Origin: Jaapia argillacea MUCL 33604 | Taxonomy: Eukaryota > Basidiomycota > Agaricomycetes > Jaapiales > Jaapiaceae | Direction of reading: 5' to 3' | Length of the DNA: 64,000 nt | NCBI GenBank assembly: GCA_000697665.1 | Contig: KL197715.1 | Location: 435,310 to 499,309, forward strand | Part shown: in pieces, positions 46,001 to 59,615 of the stretch | Layout of the letters: every line of letters starts with the position of its first letter | How positions within the stretch are numbered: the first letter of the stretch is position 1 | Notes under the pieces: model-generated | The model's database searches: none | Seen by the model: the letters and a program-made list of their open reading frames with translations, nothing else | What the model was told of the DNA's origin: nothing | Made by a program: the position numbers and the translations under genes

Positions 46001-49000
46001 AGAAGTTCTTGACAGCCATCGTTGCGGAGGAATGGGCTCGGGAGCATGGCACACGACATCCTTCGCCATCTCCCTTGCTCATCGAGCGTTCATCCCTGGC
46101 CCGGGAACTAAGCACCAAGGCATTGGCGTTCCTACAAGACGACCCTCCTTCGGCCTATCACGAAATGGCGTTCACCCTCGCTCGCATACATGGAGAGTGT
46201 TATCACCTGTTACAATCCTTCGCATACGATTGCAAGATCCCACAATCCTCTATACCGTTGCTTGGGAGCGAGATTGATATTACGGGTGAGAAGCCTGGGT
46301 GTTTCACCATCACTACTGCCCAGGAGGCTGTTGGGCCTATGTTTGCTCGGCTGAAGGAGAGTCTTGGACGGACTAAGAAGCGGGAGATGGTCATTATCAA
46401 TGAGAAGAGGGCTAAAGTGTTGGCGAATATCGAGCGGTATACAGAGGTGAAGGCTCAATACGATATTCGGGTGTCTGCGGCGTTTGCGGCGGCATTCGTG
46501 GCATTCAAGAGCACCCCCGAGAAGGTTAGCCCGGTTGTCAAGGGTATCATGAACGGCATCAAGGTCAGTTTGAATAGCGATTTACTAGTATACGCTTCGC
46601 TCATATTGCCCCTCTTACCTTTCAGAACGAAGACAACCTGGACTTACAAACTCGCTCCGCCGTCGCCGTCGCATCTTTTATCGAGTTCTGCGCTTATCAC
46701 AAACTCACGCAACCGCCGGACAAGATCGTAAAGAACCTGTGCACCTTTCTCTGTCAAGATACCGAACAGACTCCAACTTTTGCCTTCAACCGGAAGCTCA
46801 CTGGAGGAGTTCTCTCTTTCCAAGGGGCTTCACGGACGGGACACACCAATGGGAAAGAGACAAAGGATGAAGCTACGAAGGCTGAGGACGCTACCAAGTC
46901 GCGTCTATCGAGAAGAGGTGCCAGTCTGGCCTTCGTTCAGCTGTCATCTCGTTTTGGCTCCCGGCTGCTTGAAGTCATTCCTGGCATGTGGCATTCTATG
47001 GCAGGAGGTTTGCTCAGCGCATGCGCATCAGGTATGATCTTTGTATTTTGTCAATGATGACGTGCTCAGTCTTCTTACAGGTTCCCCCGAGGAAGCTGAT
47101 AAGGCCATCGAGAGGCAATATGGCCAAGATGTCATCGATTCCCTCAGCGTTCTTGAAACAGTTGTTCCGACCCTTCATGAGGATCTCTGGTCAAGACTTG
47201 TGGATCTGTTTCCCATCATCGTTACCGCCCTTCGCAGCCGTTTCGCCATCGTGCGTCAGTCTGCCGCTCGCTGCTTTGCGACGATTTGTGAGGCAATGAC
47301 GCTGCCTGCAATGCGCTATGTCATCGAAAAAGTCATTCCTTTGCTCGGCGACGATCTTGTGCTTGCCAACAGACAAGGTGCCACTGAGTTGATATATCGT
47401 GAGCTTCGTGTTTGACCCACCCTATCTTCTACTTACTCTATCATAGATATCGTTCAGAAGTTGGACATCAAGGCTTTACCGTATGTCCTCTTCATGGTGG
47501 TTCCCGTTCTTGGGCGAATGAGTGATCCAGATGATGACGTCCGGGCCACGTCGACCAACACGTTCGCATCGTTGGTGAAGATGGTCCCCCTTGAGGTTAG
47601 AAATCCGTTGTCACATCCCATCTACGATCGACGACTGTTGTTTTAGGCTGGTTTGCCCGATCCCCCCGATTTCCCTGAAGATCTCCTCAAGAAGAGAGAG
47701 ACCGAACGAGTGTTCCTAACTCAGCTCCTCGACGGAAACAAAGTCGAACATTATAAGATCCCAGTGTCCATCAAAGCTGAACTCCGCAAATACCAACAAG
47801 ATGGAGTGAACTGGCTCGCTTTCCTTGCCAAATATCAGCTCCACGGTATTTTATGCGACGGTAAGTGAACCGCATCTGTTTGATATGCATCTCGTTTATG
47901 ACGTACTTCAGATATGGGGCTCGGAAAGACCCTCCAGTCGATCTGTATCCTGGCCAGCAAGCACTATGAACGAGCCAAGAGATATGAAGAAACCAAGTCG
48001 CCGGACTCCGTTCACCTTCCATCGCTCATTGTCTGTCCGCCGACTCTCACTGGTCATTGGTATTACGAGATCCTGAAATACGCTGACAACCTTCGGCCCA
48101 TGTTATACACCGGCAATGCTCGCGAGCGCAGTCGATTACTGGGCAAATTCCGCTCACACGACGTTGTCATCACATCTTACGAGGTCATCCGGAACGACAT
48201 TAGTAATCTCCAAGATCTCCATTGGCATTTCTGCATTTTGGATGAAGGCCACATCATCAAGAACGCCAAAACGAAGCTGACGCAAGCCGTTAAGCGTATC
48301 CGAGCGCATCATCGTCTCTTACTGTCGGGAACACCCATCCAGAATAATGTTTTGGAGTTGTGGAGTTTGTTTGATTTCCTCATGCCTGGTTTCCTCGGCT
48401 CAGAGTCGTGGTTCAACGAGAAGTTCAGTAAGCCTATATTGTCCAATCGCGATGGAAAAGCTAAGACAGGGGAGGCAGGTGAGCTGGGCGTCGAAACTAT
48501 TCCGTTGTACCATCAACTGACGTTTCTCATTCTAGCGGCGCTCGCACTGGAGGCCCTCCATAAACAAGTCCTCCCTTTCCTCCTTCGCAGACTGAAAGAG
48601 GACGTCTTGAATGATCTGCCGCCAAAAATCATTCAGGACTATTATTGCGAGTTATCTGACCTGCAAAAGCATCTCTACGACGACTTCTCCAAATCTCAAG
48701 CGCGTTTAGCCGCCGTTGATGTTGTCAAATCTACCCAACAGAGCAAGGGGGGTGAACAACACGTATTCCAGTCTCTGCAATACCTCCGGAAACTTTGCAA
48801 TCATCCGGCGCTAGTTCTCAAAGACCCTCAGGCGGCTTCAGAGGCGCTGGCGAAGGTGACACCGAAGTCTGAGACAAGTGATCTGAACGACATTCAACAC
48901 GCGCCTAAACTACTTGCGCTTCGGTGTGTACCGTCTATCTGGCTCCTAAATCGCTCTCGCTCATCATTTCGTTGACCGTTCATAGTCAGTTGCTTAGTGA

Positions 49001-49785
49001 TTGCGGCATTGGAGCTGCACCAAACGTTCTCTCGGAAACCGGCAAAAGCGAGATGGCGGACACTGTCGAAACATCCACCGGCGCCTTCTCCCAGCATCGA
49101 GCTCTCATATTTTGCCAGATGAAGCAGATGCTGGACATAATCGAACAGGACCTTTTCAAGAAGCACATGCCTTCAGTGACGTACATGCGACTAGACGGCA
49201 ATACGGACGCTAGCAAGCGTCACGCAGTCGTTCAAACCTTCAATTCTGATCCCAGTATCGATTGTTTGCTATTGACGACACACGTTGGCGGTCTTGGACT
49301 GACGTTGACTGGCGCCGACACCGTCATTTTCGTTGAGCATGATTGGAATCCCATGAAGGATCTTCAAGCTATGGATCGTGCCCACCGTATAGGCCAGAAG
49401 AAGGTGGTGAATGTGTATCGTCTAATTACAAAGGGGACGCTAGAGGAGAAAATCATGGGGTACGATACGTCGTTTTGCTGGCATTCTTCCCTCTTCCTGA
49501 CATCCACCTCCCAGATTACAACGCTTCAAGCTGAATATCGCAAACTCGGTCGTGACACAGCAAAATTCTGGTTTAGCGTCCATGGATACCGACCTCGTGC
49601 TCGATCTTTTCCGGCGTACATCAGAGGACGAGGATGTGGCGGCAGCTGCGAAGAGGAAAGACAAGGACTCGTCGGGGCCTGCTGGTCAGAAAAACGTCCT
49701 CCATGGACTGGAGGATCTTCCACCAGAAGAAGAGTACGAGGATCTGAGTCTGACCAGCTTCATGAGTTCAATAGGAAAGTCTTAG
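43048..49785 (+). CDS. MOT1: TATA-binding-protein-associated Snf2 ATPase MOT1/BTAF1
   Basis: A long multi-exon gene. The first coding exon is only 11 nt (43048-43058), followed by exons 43111-43309, 43363-44060 and 44122 onward. It starts MSSRLDRLLLLLDTGSS, typical of Mot1. The N-terminal two thirds carry HEAT-like repeats (for example AWEVRHGAALALREL and DDDVRSVAASCLLPV). The ATPase begins with RKYQQDGVNWLAFL, has the ATP site DDMGLGKT split by an intron near 47861-47911, ILDEGHIIKN, LLLSGTPIQNN, and the second lobe with RLDGNTDASKRHA, LLLTTHVGGLGLTLTGADTV and AMDRAHRIGQKKVVNVYRL. The end is EEEYEDLSLTSFMSSIGKS. Mot1 removes TBP from DNA using ATP. The DEGH box, rather than DEAH, is normal for the family. 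No break was seen. Confidence 0.95.
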
Positions 49786-50308
49786 AATCTTCTCTAATAC
49801 GCCTTAATTTCTTGCATCGCCGACATTCATCAGGAGCTAGATTCGATTCGCAGCCATTCCAGAGATCTGTATTTTATCCAACTTCTACCCTTTGTAGACC
49901 ACGTATATAATGGTTTCGCTCGTCGTATACTAGAGTCATCGCTCATCATTCGCTATCGTATTCCAGTTTGTACTCTTACATCCACCATCTGTTTCGACTT
50001 ATTCGACAATTGCATCTCATCAGTAGCTTCATCCCTGGCGAATTTTGCCCTCTTTTTGAATCTCTCCACCACCATGGCCATGAGGTCGAGCTCGCAATTC
50101 AGTATGTCGGGAACTGGAATTTGTGTTACGCGACAGAATTTCTCAACGTACCTGGATGATGACGTCGCTACAATCAACCACCTCACCAGTCTCGTTCACA
50201 CTCATTTTTCAGACCAACTTGAGCGATTAACAGCCTACCCAACGTTGACTGCACAAAGGAAACGTGTACACTGTGTACAGCGCCAAGTGACAGAATATTC
50301 ATTTTATT
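49786..50308. other. Intergenic between MOT1 and the monooxygenase
   Basis: About 520 bp with small non-significant ORFs. It should hold the MOT1 3' end and the monooxygenase promoter; an AT-rich TTATTATGAAG surrounds the start codon. Nothing else was recognised. Confidence 0.4.
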
Positions 50309-52823
50309 ATGAAGATTGTAGTCGTGGGCGGTGGTTCGAATCCGTTTATCTCCAAGTCCGGTACGAACCTCTGATGCGGAGCCCTTTCATCAGGTCCCGC
50401 TGGACTTGTAACGTGTAAGACGCTCTTGGAGGCGGCCACCGCAGAGTACCCCTTCGATCCAATCTTGTTCGAGCAAGAAGATGACATTGGTGGGACGTTT
50501 CGGTTTCGTTCATATGAGGTGAGTCTCGGGAACACTCGATGTCGGAGCTGGGGTCTCTCGGGGAACTAAAGGCCTTGGTAGAACGCGACATTGGTGTCTT
50601 CGAAGCAGTTAACGTCCTTCTCGGATTTTCGCCTTCCTTTGGAGCACAGCGATCATCTAACTCTTGAGGTGCCATCTCTACCGACCCACCATCGGGCGTC
50701 ATTCTGACAATGTCATCCTCCTCAGGAATATGTTGATTATTTGAAGGCATATGTCAAGCGCTTTGGCCTGTCCGAAAGGATTAATTTGGGGTGTAAGGTC
50801 GTCAACATCTCGCGCGACCCTAATGGTGGTCATTTGGTCTCTTATGTACGGCGTCAGTCGGACAATCCCAATGAGTGGGAAGAAGGTTGTCTCAGACTCC
50901 TCATCGAATACTTGCACATCTACTGATGATGAAAAACGCAGTTCCACAAACAATTCATGCAACTTACCTTGCGCTGTGCACCGGACTTCACGTTACTCCA
51001 GCCATCCCACAGATACCCGGTATCGAAAGTGTTCTCCAACCACACAATGGCGTGACCAAGAGCACACATGTGCCCGCGATATTCCACTCTGTGGATTACA
51101 AGTCTCGCTCTCAACTTGTCGGCCGACGTGTCATGGTATTGGGAACTGGAGAAACGGGAATGGATCTTGCCTACGAAGCTGCTAAGGCCGGAGCGAAAGA
51201 GGTTGTTCTGTGTTCTCGAGCGGGGTGAGTGGACGTATGCTCCGTTTCCATTTGTTTCCTAACCAGCTCCGGCAGCTTTTTATCGTTCCCCAAAGCCCTG
51301 GTGAGTTTCATGCCGATTTAGTGACTATCACCTGACGGAAGCCCTTCAGAATGACTTCTCACTTCTCGGATTCAAATTCGAATCAAAGAATCCAGTACCC
51401 ATCGACTCTCTTATCACAAATCTTGCAGAGACGGCCTATGTTGTGAGTTCATATTGTCCTATTATCTACCCTCTCTCCGCTAATGCAGATGCGTGTCCCT
51501 AGCATCCTTGGGTGGCAGCGTCACATATCCGGTGGTTGTGAGTGTCCTTCCAGCTTGATTTTGACCACATCTCTCATATCAATGTAGTGTATCGGATTTT
51601 GTGATCAAGAGAATACTTTGGATCTTAACAGGTTAGTCAAACTCTCGACGGTTATCACCAAGTAGTCAACTTGTGAGTATTTAGGTACTCAGGCGGGTTG
51701 TAACCAATGGGTGAGTAGTCCATTCCAAGTTCTGTGGTCACGAGCCTTAACATATCACCTCCCAGGTCGGCGAGCTGGAGCCAGACCGGCTAGGTCGCGC
51801 ATACGTCTTCCTAAACAAGGTTCGTGTCAACCGCAATTACCGTCTGCCTTGTCATAAACTCCCGCCCAACATAGTCCCATAAAGCCATGCCGTACATCAA
51901 TCGTCCTTACCGCAATCGACCCGCCTTCATGGACTATCTTTCTCGCTATATTGACCCCGCAGAGGACTGCCCTCCACAGACCGACTTTGTGGTTGATCTC
52001 GCTCCTTTCCCAACTCATTTCCTTCCGAATGGACGAGCGGTATTCCCATTGTCTAAGCGGAAAGATGCCATCAGGATGGCAGATAGAGATGTCAGGCCAG
52101 ATACCGTTATTTTTGCCACTGGCTACACCCAAGAGTTCGGATTTCTGGACCCTGAAAGTGGATATGGGACACCTGGGGAGGCGAATATCCGCAATGTAGC
52201 CAAATCAGGAGACGAGACTGTTGGGTTTATTGGATTCGTACGGCCGGGAGTCGGTGGGTGCTGAAATGAATCGGCCAGAAAATAATCCACTGAACAATAT
52301 CCAGGTGCCATACCGCCAATCGCAGAAATGCAGGCGTTCTTCTGGATATCTTTGCTCAAGAACCAGGTGAAGAAACCTATGCCACCCCCGAATTATCATC
52401 TTCTGGTCAAAGAGACAGCCCGCATCAAGTACGGCGTGGATCATTCCACGTACATGAGTACCTTGGCCAAGGATATTGGCGCTGCCCCAGGACTTTGGGA
52501 ACTGTGGCGATTGTATGGAACCCACGTCCTGCTATGCTACTGGTGAACTTCATCTCTGTTTTTGACTGTGACATTTCTCACCCATCTTGTCCAGCTTCGG
52601 GGCTGCTTTCACGCCGTTCTATCGCCTTGTTGGACCATTCCGCTCAAAAGTTGCACCACAGGTAATCAAGACAGAGTTGTGGGATACTATCACTCGACGT
52701 GGTGTTATGGGGAATTTGATCATGGGCGTGATACCCATGGTGTTCTATCTCACCGTGAATGGTCTCGCATTTGTGCTGGAGACAGTTTTGAATCTCGCAA
52801 AGAGGGGTGTGGCATATACCTAG
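50309..52823 (+). CDS. Flavin-containing monooxygenase
   Basis: Many short introns; the first two exons are 50309-50333 and from 50394. The start reads MKIVVVGGGPAGLVTCKTLL across the first splice, the FAD-binding Rossmann motif. A second Rossmann motif for NADPH follows, VMVLGTGETGMDLAYEAAKAG, preceded by the FMO-like stretch HVPAIFHSVDYKSR. Later come PDTVIFATGYTQEFGFL, the ATGY-type motif of the family, and a C-terminal hydrophobic stretch (LIMGVIPMVFYLTVNGLAFV) that may anchor it in the ER membrane. Such enzymes oxygenate N or S atoms of small substrates, or carry out related oxidations; the substrate cannot be told. It sits between two housekeeping genes and shows no cluster of secondary-metabolism genes. 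Exon borders between 51240 and 51890 are densely packed and less certain. Confidence 0.82.
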
Positions 52824-53001
52824 GGCTGTTATCTTTGTATCGAGTTTTGTAGCAGTATATCCAAACTTCCATGGGCCCTACTACGTCGAGAGACACCAAG
52901 GATGGTCACCGAATTTGTCTGAAACCTTCAAACGGAGTTCGTTTTCACGACACCGACACGACTGGAGCTCGCGTCCGGGACGTAGAGCATGATTTCTTGA
53001 A

Positions 53002-56000
53002 ATGTCCTCAACCTACCGTCCCACCGCTCCTTTGAAGCCATGGACCTTGTATCCTCAGCCTATCACTGCTCTTGCTTTTGATCCCGTCTCTGATACATTG
53101 TGGGCTGGATCGAACCCCGGAAATGTGTCCGCCTACTACAGCCCTCGGGGCATGCGGGGAGTGTCCTTCCCAGTCGGAGGTGACCACGGCGTCAAGAAAA
53201 TCGTCGTCGAGGACAGCTATGTCAGGGCCATCGCGAGCACCAACAAAGGATTGGGTTCGTGGAGTAAAGGCGGAGTGAACAAGTGGTATTTCAGGTGTGT
53301 TGGTGCCTTGGTCTCTTGAAGTGTGGAGGTTCTCTGATGCCCTGGTGATCGGTAAAGCTCTCCCAGCACTATTACAACCTTTTCGAACACGTCGAGTGCA
53401 TCTCAAGTGTTTGCCGCCGCGAATTCTCAATCCGATCTTCTGTTTCTGAATGCCCTCACCGGAAACGTCGTGAGACAGCTATCGGCACCTTCAATCATTA
53501 CCCATCTGGAGTTTTCGCATACCTGCTTGCTATCAGGATCTGCAGATGGATGCGTTCGTGCCCTTGATCCACGGACGGGTCTGAGACGAGACGACGGTGG
53601 GGCGGAGAGCACCATGAAGGCACATATCAGCAGTATACAGGCCCTCCAAGCGAGCGGAAACTTCGTATATACAATTGGTTGGGGATTGAGGTGGCTTTCC
53701 TTCCGAATCTATCACATCCATTGCCTGACATGTTGTGCTGTGAAGACAAGGTCGCCCATTTCCGGACCCACTTGTGAAAGTCTACGATATTCGCACCTTT
53801 CGACCTCTCTCTCCCGTTCCTTTCTCTGATGGGCCTGCCTTCATCAATCTCTTGCCAAAGCGTCCCTCGAGTGTTATTGTGACTTCCAACCAGGGCTTGA
53901 TCAATATTGTTGATGTCTCTAACCCCAACAAGACCAGCGAGTTTTATCAGGTATTTGTTACTATTCATGAGTAATCGTAACCTTACCACGTATATAGCTC
54001 GACTCTCCCTCGTTTGTCAGTTCTGCGGCCGTTTCCCCCACTGGGGCATATCTCGCATTCGGCGATGCTGATGGTATCGTCCATATGATGACTGTGGCAG
54101 AGCACGATGGGGAAGTTCCGTTTAACGGCTTTGAAGGACAACCTATTGAGTGGGCTGATACCCCGGAGCCTCTGCCTCATATCGAATGGACCGATTCTAC
54201 GTGAGCCACCTTCACTCTACTCCGAAACCACAAATTGAATTGTGAAATTCAGTCCATTGAACTCTGTCGGTCTCCCTTACTACAACACCCTTCTGCTATC
54301 GTCCTGGACACCCCAGTTTGTATCAACGAAGTCGAATTTCCCACCTCCTGCCAAGATACCCCAGCAAGTTTTGAATACCATGAGGATAAGTGATAATGTA
54401 GCATATGCATCTCTCCCGAAGGAGCTCAAAGGGAGGCGGAACATGGTTGTAGTCGGTCCTCGAACGGAGCAGGGTCGCTTCCGCAGTGGAAAGGGGAGAA
54501 GAAATGAGGTGAGTTATCTCTACGTGACTCGATGATCACCGGCCTGACTCCATGTAGTCTGAGCCAACTACGCCGACGTTCGATTCTTCTATTGAAGGAA
54601 TTCCGCGATGCTATCGTAAAGTTGAAATCGAATACTCCAAATTCGGGGTGGAAGACTTTGACTTCGGGTATGGTCACCTTTGGTTCCTATAATCCGACGT
54701 CTTCACTTTCCGTTTCAGGTTCTTCAATAAGACAGATTACAGTGGACTGGAAACGCATATTCTGAATTCATACACGAATCCTCTGGTGCAGGTCATGCAT
54801 TACAGTCTCTCAATCAGGCGGTTGGCCAAGTCACACATCACCACCAATTGTCCCCGCGAGCATTGCCTTCTTTGTGAACTCGGTTTCATCGTTCGCATGC
54901 TCGAGGATGCCAAAGGTATTAATTGTCAAGCCAGCAACTTCTGCAAGACGGTTGGTGTCCTTGCACAAGGTAAGTCAGCTTATGTGGAATGCTGCTATTC
55001 GCTGAGACAACATCTTTTTAGCTCAGAATGCTATCGAAATTATTGATTACGGCCGGGACACGCCTGCTCTAAACTACGCCCATATGATCCAGTCGTTCCA
55101 CCGTTTCCTCATCGATCACCTCAGTTCAGAAGGAAACGCTTTCCCTCATAACCCTACAATCCTCACATCCGCTTTGCCCGGCTCAGGGGTCAATTCACCT
55201 GCTGCAGCTCCCATCACCCAGCTTCTGGGGATTGACGGCAAGAACGTAATCACTTGTCTGACCTGCAAAGCAGTCAGGGAAAAGGATAATATGACGCATA
55301 TGGTCGACATGGTATATCCACGCAAGGTATTTATGTTAGTCACTGGCGCCATCTTTCCCACAATCTCACTTCTTCCAGTCATCCTCCGATGATTCTTCAG
55401 CCTCTACAGACTTCGCGGGTATCCTGAGAAGCTCCCTGATTCGTCAAATGAGCCACAAAGCCACTTGCCAAACATGCAAACAATTTGCAACGTTTGAATC
55501 TCGTCGCTCAATCCCGTCTCGGGATTTACCGTCCCTCTTGGCGGTGAATGCATCTGTGTATAGCGAAGAGAGCCAAAAGTTCTGGCTTGACAGTCGCAAT
55601 CATAGATTCCTGACTCCGACCATCGACCTGCAAGGCCAAGTGGAGGGTGTCGACGATCCGGACGTAGTCACGTATGAGTTAAGGGTATGTCGCTATCTTA
55701 TTTCCCCATGTAGATCTCGTTTAGACCACCGCCCTCCAGTCCATTGTTGTACAGGTCGCGGACAAGGAAGGAAGCTCACACCTGGTCGCGATCGTCAAAG
55801 GTCAGTCACTTTCTCTCTAACCACCACTAGCCTGAACCTCTCGCAGTCCCTGAGGCGCAAGGTGATCCCGAACTTGACAGTCCCTGGTTCGTTTTCAACG
55901 ACTTTGTGGTTCGCAACATATCAGAAGATGAAGCCCTCAGCTTCCCTGGTCAATGGAAGGTATGTGGTAATTCTGTCACGTAAATCTTCTGCTGAACTCT

Positions 56001-57310
56001 CCATCCCAAGCTCCCAGCGATTGTATACCTGGAACGTACGGACATTGGCGAGAGGGTCGACTTCAGCGCGCTTCATGATGACAGCGATCCTACTATCCTG
56101 TGTCACGATACCAATATTGCAGTGTCAGTTCGATCGGACACGGTCGTCCTACCGGGTCTCTGACGCATTCAACAGGAATCGGGACAAGAACCTTGTCAAG
56201 CACGAGTGCTTGCGATATGAAGAGCTACCCAAGCCGGGAACTTTGGTTGCCATCGATGCCGAATTCGTCTCGATGCAACAAGTCAGTCAAACCAACAGCC
56301 CCGCGCATAAACTCAGCTTACATGTGTTTTCTGCCACCAGGAAGAAACCGAGTATCGCTCAGACGGTACGAAGAAGATAATCCGACCTGCTCGCCTGAGT
56401 CTAGCTCGCGTCTCAGTTCTACGTGGTGATGGGCCGAAGCAGGGTATCCCCTTCATCGACGATCATATTCATACGAGCGAGGCGATCGTAGACTATTTGA
56501 CGGAGTTTTCTGGGATCAAGTGTGCGTTGGATTCCTCCTTCGTCCATCCATTTCCTGATGACCACATGCATCGTAGTCGGAGACCTGGATCCGCATTTGT
56601 CTCGATACACACTAACGCCCCTGAAGCTTGTGTACAAGAAGTTAAGGTTACTAGTGGATCGTGGGTGTATATTCATCGGGCATGGTCTATCCAAGGATTT
56701 CCGTATCATCAGTCAGCCATTACCCCTCCGTACTCTCATTACCTCTTCTCACACTTCTCATGGTTAGATTTGTTCGTCCCCCCAGACCAAGTCATCGACA
56801 CCGTCGACCTCTACTTCATCCGCAGCCGCCAACGTCGCCTCTCCCTCCGTTTCCTTACCTGGTTCGTCCTAAAAGAAAACATTCAAACCGAGACGCATGA
56901 TTCGATCGAGGACGCCCATGCTGCCTTGAGGTTGTTCAAAGCATATCACGAGTTTGAAGAGAAGGGAATATTTGATCAGAGATTGGATGAGCTCTACAAG
57001 GAGGGCAAAGCGAATGTCTGTCCCCCTTCGTCATTTTCATGCCCACCGTTCACTGACATCATGTCTTCATGACCAGAATTGGAAGCCACCTCTTACGAAC
57101 CTACCCCCTTCGCCTCCGCTGACGGCGCCTATCGCTACCCAACCGATGCCCGCGTTCGCCATGATGCCAGGAAACTTGTTACAAGCAACATTCGCCCATG
57201 GTGCGGGCGGTTACCCGACGAGTCATACTGTTACACCCGTTCCCATGCAGAACTTTTTCAGTTCACCTGCGAATGCCTATACCCAACAGAATTGGAGGTC
57301 GAGAAGGTGA
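53002..57310 (+). CDS. PAN2: PAN2-PAN3 deadenylase catalytic subunit PAN2
   Basis: Multi-exon gene starting MSSTYRPTAPLKPWTLYP. The N-terminal part is a WD40-like propeller (ALAFDPVSDTLWAGSNPGNV, LEFSHTCLLSGSADGCVRAL). It is followed by the linker that binds Pan3 and an inactive ubiquitin-hydrolase-like domain (NYAHMIQSFHRFLIDHLS, CLTCKAVREK, CQTCKQFATFESR). The C-terminal DEDD exonuclease shows IDAEFVSM (first Asp and Glu), IGHGLSKDFRII and THDSIEDAHAALRLF. Pan2-Pan3 trims poly(A) tails of cytoplasmic mRNA when bound to poly(A)-binding protein. The last exon is a short Pro/Ala/Met-rich tail ending NWRSRR. No disruption was seen; exact borders of the many 50-60-nt introns were not all fixed. 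Confidence 0.93.
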
Positions 57311-57727
57311 TTTTTGCAGAAGAGGGTGCGCGTTTGAAAGTCAAAAGATGGAAGATGTTGTACCGGAATGTAGCATCAGGATTTGTATCGATTCACTTGC
57401 AATTCTTTCTTTTCAAATGCAAAGGCAGAAAGGAGACTCGATCTCTTTCCATTCGATTGATACAAGGGAATTAGGTAAGTACTAACTAGGTGAGTATCTA
57501 TAACCAATAACCAAACCAGTAATGCGCGTTGCACATTGTATGTATACTACTGTCGAAGAGGGGAACGATGAGGGAGAAGGGAAAGGTACTAGCGATACAT
57601 CCTCATAAAAACCAAAAGCAAGGTCCATCATGAGCATCATCACAACATGAATGTCATCAATCTAAATCATCACCAAACTGAGGTCCGTCATGAATGATCC
57701 AAAAAGAAAACCAAGGACAACAATCCT
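57311..57727. other. Intergenic between convergent PAN2 and cupredoxin genes
   Basis: About 400 bp holding the two 3' untranslated regions. The 57600-57700 part has short ATCATCA-type direct repeats (for example CATCATGAGCATCATCACAACATGAATGTCATCA), without a coding signal. Confidence 0.4.
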
Positions 57728-59093
57728 CTAGACCCAAAGCCCAACAACGACACCGAAAACGACCAAAGCGACGCCAGCGTCAGGGTATCTCGCCTCTCTC
57801 CAACTCGTAGCTGCGCTCTTGGATGGTGTGGAAGAAGAGGTGCCGTTGAGTGCTTTAGCTTTCGCCTGGAAAGCTTCAAAGGTGTTGGAGCCTGATTCGA
57901 CGGCGTTGGCTGCGAATACCATGCCTTGACCGCAGTGGGTTGCTTGACGGCAGTAAGCCCAGATGGGTGCGGTCTTTGATGAGCAGGGTAAGAGGTTAGT
58001 TTGTGGAGAAGGTGAGAGAGAGACGAGGGGCGTACGTCGTTGACTTGGATTGTGAATGTGGGGAAGTTGGTGATGTTGTCTGCGACTGGCATACTAGAAG
58101 CGAAATCAGAACGTGGAAGGGAGAGGTCGAGGATGGCGAGTGTGCTTACAATCCAGAGTCGAATGCAATCTGTCCACTGGTCGAAGTCTTGGTCAACGAG
58201 ATACAAGGTTCAGCAAAGCTCGACTGAGTGACGGTATGGTTCTTTTGCCTATAAAGCAATGACAACACTTTATCAACGCCCACCCCAACAAGAAAGCTGA
58301 GCAACAGAGACATACCTGAATTCAAAAGTGATAGTATCTCCAACCTGAGCGGTAATATTCGCCGGTGTAAACGCAATAACACCAGTTCCACCAACCACAA
58401 TCCTATGATCGGTCGACATAACCGAAGTAGGCGCCGCACTCCCCGGGAACGAACCATAGGTGGTCGTCACAGGTACGGATCCCGAAACGGTTACGGTAGC
58501 GGTAACGGTTTGTACGCCAGAGGGAGCGGTCGCGGTCGCAGCTGGAGCGGATGTGGTGGAACCTCCAGTGGCGGCTGCTTGGAAGGCGGCGAATTGGTTA
58601 CCGGGGTTGATAGCGAAGACCATTCCTTGTTGACAGTGACCGGTTTGACGGCAGAAGACCCATACTGGGTTTGTGTCTTGGACTGTGAATTGGGCGGTGG
58701 GGAATGGGCCGGCGGTGTTGTTGGCTGCCACTGGTACGCTATGATGCGAAATGGTATTAGTTTGGGTAGGAAGGAAAGGTGGTGGGAGGGACGAACAATC
58801 CAGAGTCGAAACCGCCTGGTGCTTGGACACAGGGAGACTGGAAGGATGATTGGGTCACGGTGTGATTCTTTTGTTGGAAGGTGAAGACGACTACGTCGCC
58901 AACGTTCGCGGTCTATTATTGCAGAGTCATGAGTCAAAGCCAATGGTAATGAAGATAGGTTGGGACGTACGACAGAGCTGGGAGTATATTGGATGATGCC
59001 AACACCTCCTACTGTGACGGGGATTTGGACACCCCGCACGAGCGGGAGAGCGAGAGACAAGAGAGATGATATGGTGAGGAGTTTCGAGAACAT
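57728..59093 (-). CDS. Secreted two-domain cupredoxin (plastocyanin-like) surface protein
   Basis: A multi-exon minus-strand gene with start at 59093 and stop at 57728. The N terminus MFSKLLTISSLLSLALPLVRG is a signal peptide. Two similar copper-binding domains follow. Each has a QKNHTVTQSSF strand (His ligand), a DSGL element, and a C-terminal ligand loop: VFCRQTGHCQQGMVFAINP in the first and YCRQATHCGQGMVFAAN in the second, with Cys, His and Met ligands in type-1 copper spacing. A Ser/Thr/Ala-rich spacer separates them. The C terminus ends with a hydrophobic stretch (AGVALVVFGVVVGLWV) preceded by a Ser-rich segment, consistent with a GPI signal. Such proteins are common extracellular proteins of wood- and litter-degrading fungi; their exact function is not established. 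Confidence 0.8.
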
Positions 59094-59615
59094 CGTTCCG
59101 GTCGACGGTAACTTCAGTTGGTTAGTTGTAGGAGTTATGAGTGATTGGGTGATGAGCGAAGGTAGAGTTGATGTGAGGCTAGCTCAAAAATAGGGAAGAA
59201 GGCGTCGACGCAAAGAAAGATGGAGATTGAGGAAGAGAGGGAGTGATGAGAGATTTGTGCATGGTCGCAGGGCTTTTATAGCAAACACACGGAACAATGG
59301 AAAATGGCAAAAGCACATAGAACAAAAGAAGTTACGAAATGGTGGCTGTGCAAACAACAAAAGCATCAAGAAGCTTTGTTTCCATATATGGTAATGTCGC
59401 TACCTTTTCGGGACCTGTGCGAACAATACCGCCTGGCATTCCCCATTTCTTTTGTTTTTCGTGTCTTTCATGGGTTGAGAAGAATGATGGCGAGTAACGT
59501 AGCTGCGGGAAATTTTATGGGGCGATGCGCACAGTCAATGAAGGAGTCATTGACGGGGGGAGGGGACAATGCACACTGTGACCTCCCGACGGTACCAGGT
59601 CAATGCACATTCATC
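59094..59615. other. Upstream region of the cupredoxin gene
   Basis: About 520 bp. On the minus strand it should hold the cupredoxin promoter; a TATAAAA-like string read on the minus strand lies at about 59275-59281. No coding signal was recognised. Confidence 0.4.

Noticed and set aside
50309-52823. Secondary-metabolite cluster around the flavin monooxygenase
   Set aside because: Its neighbours are MOT1 and PAN2, both housekeeping genes; no synthase, transporter or other tailoring enzyme is nearby.
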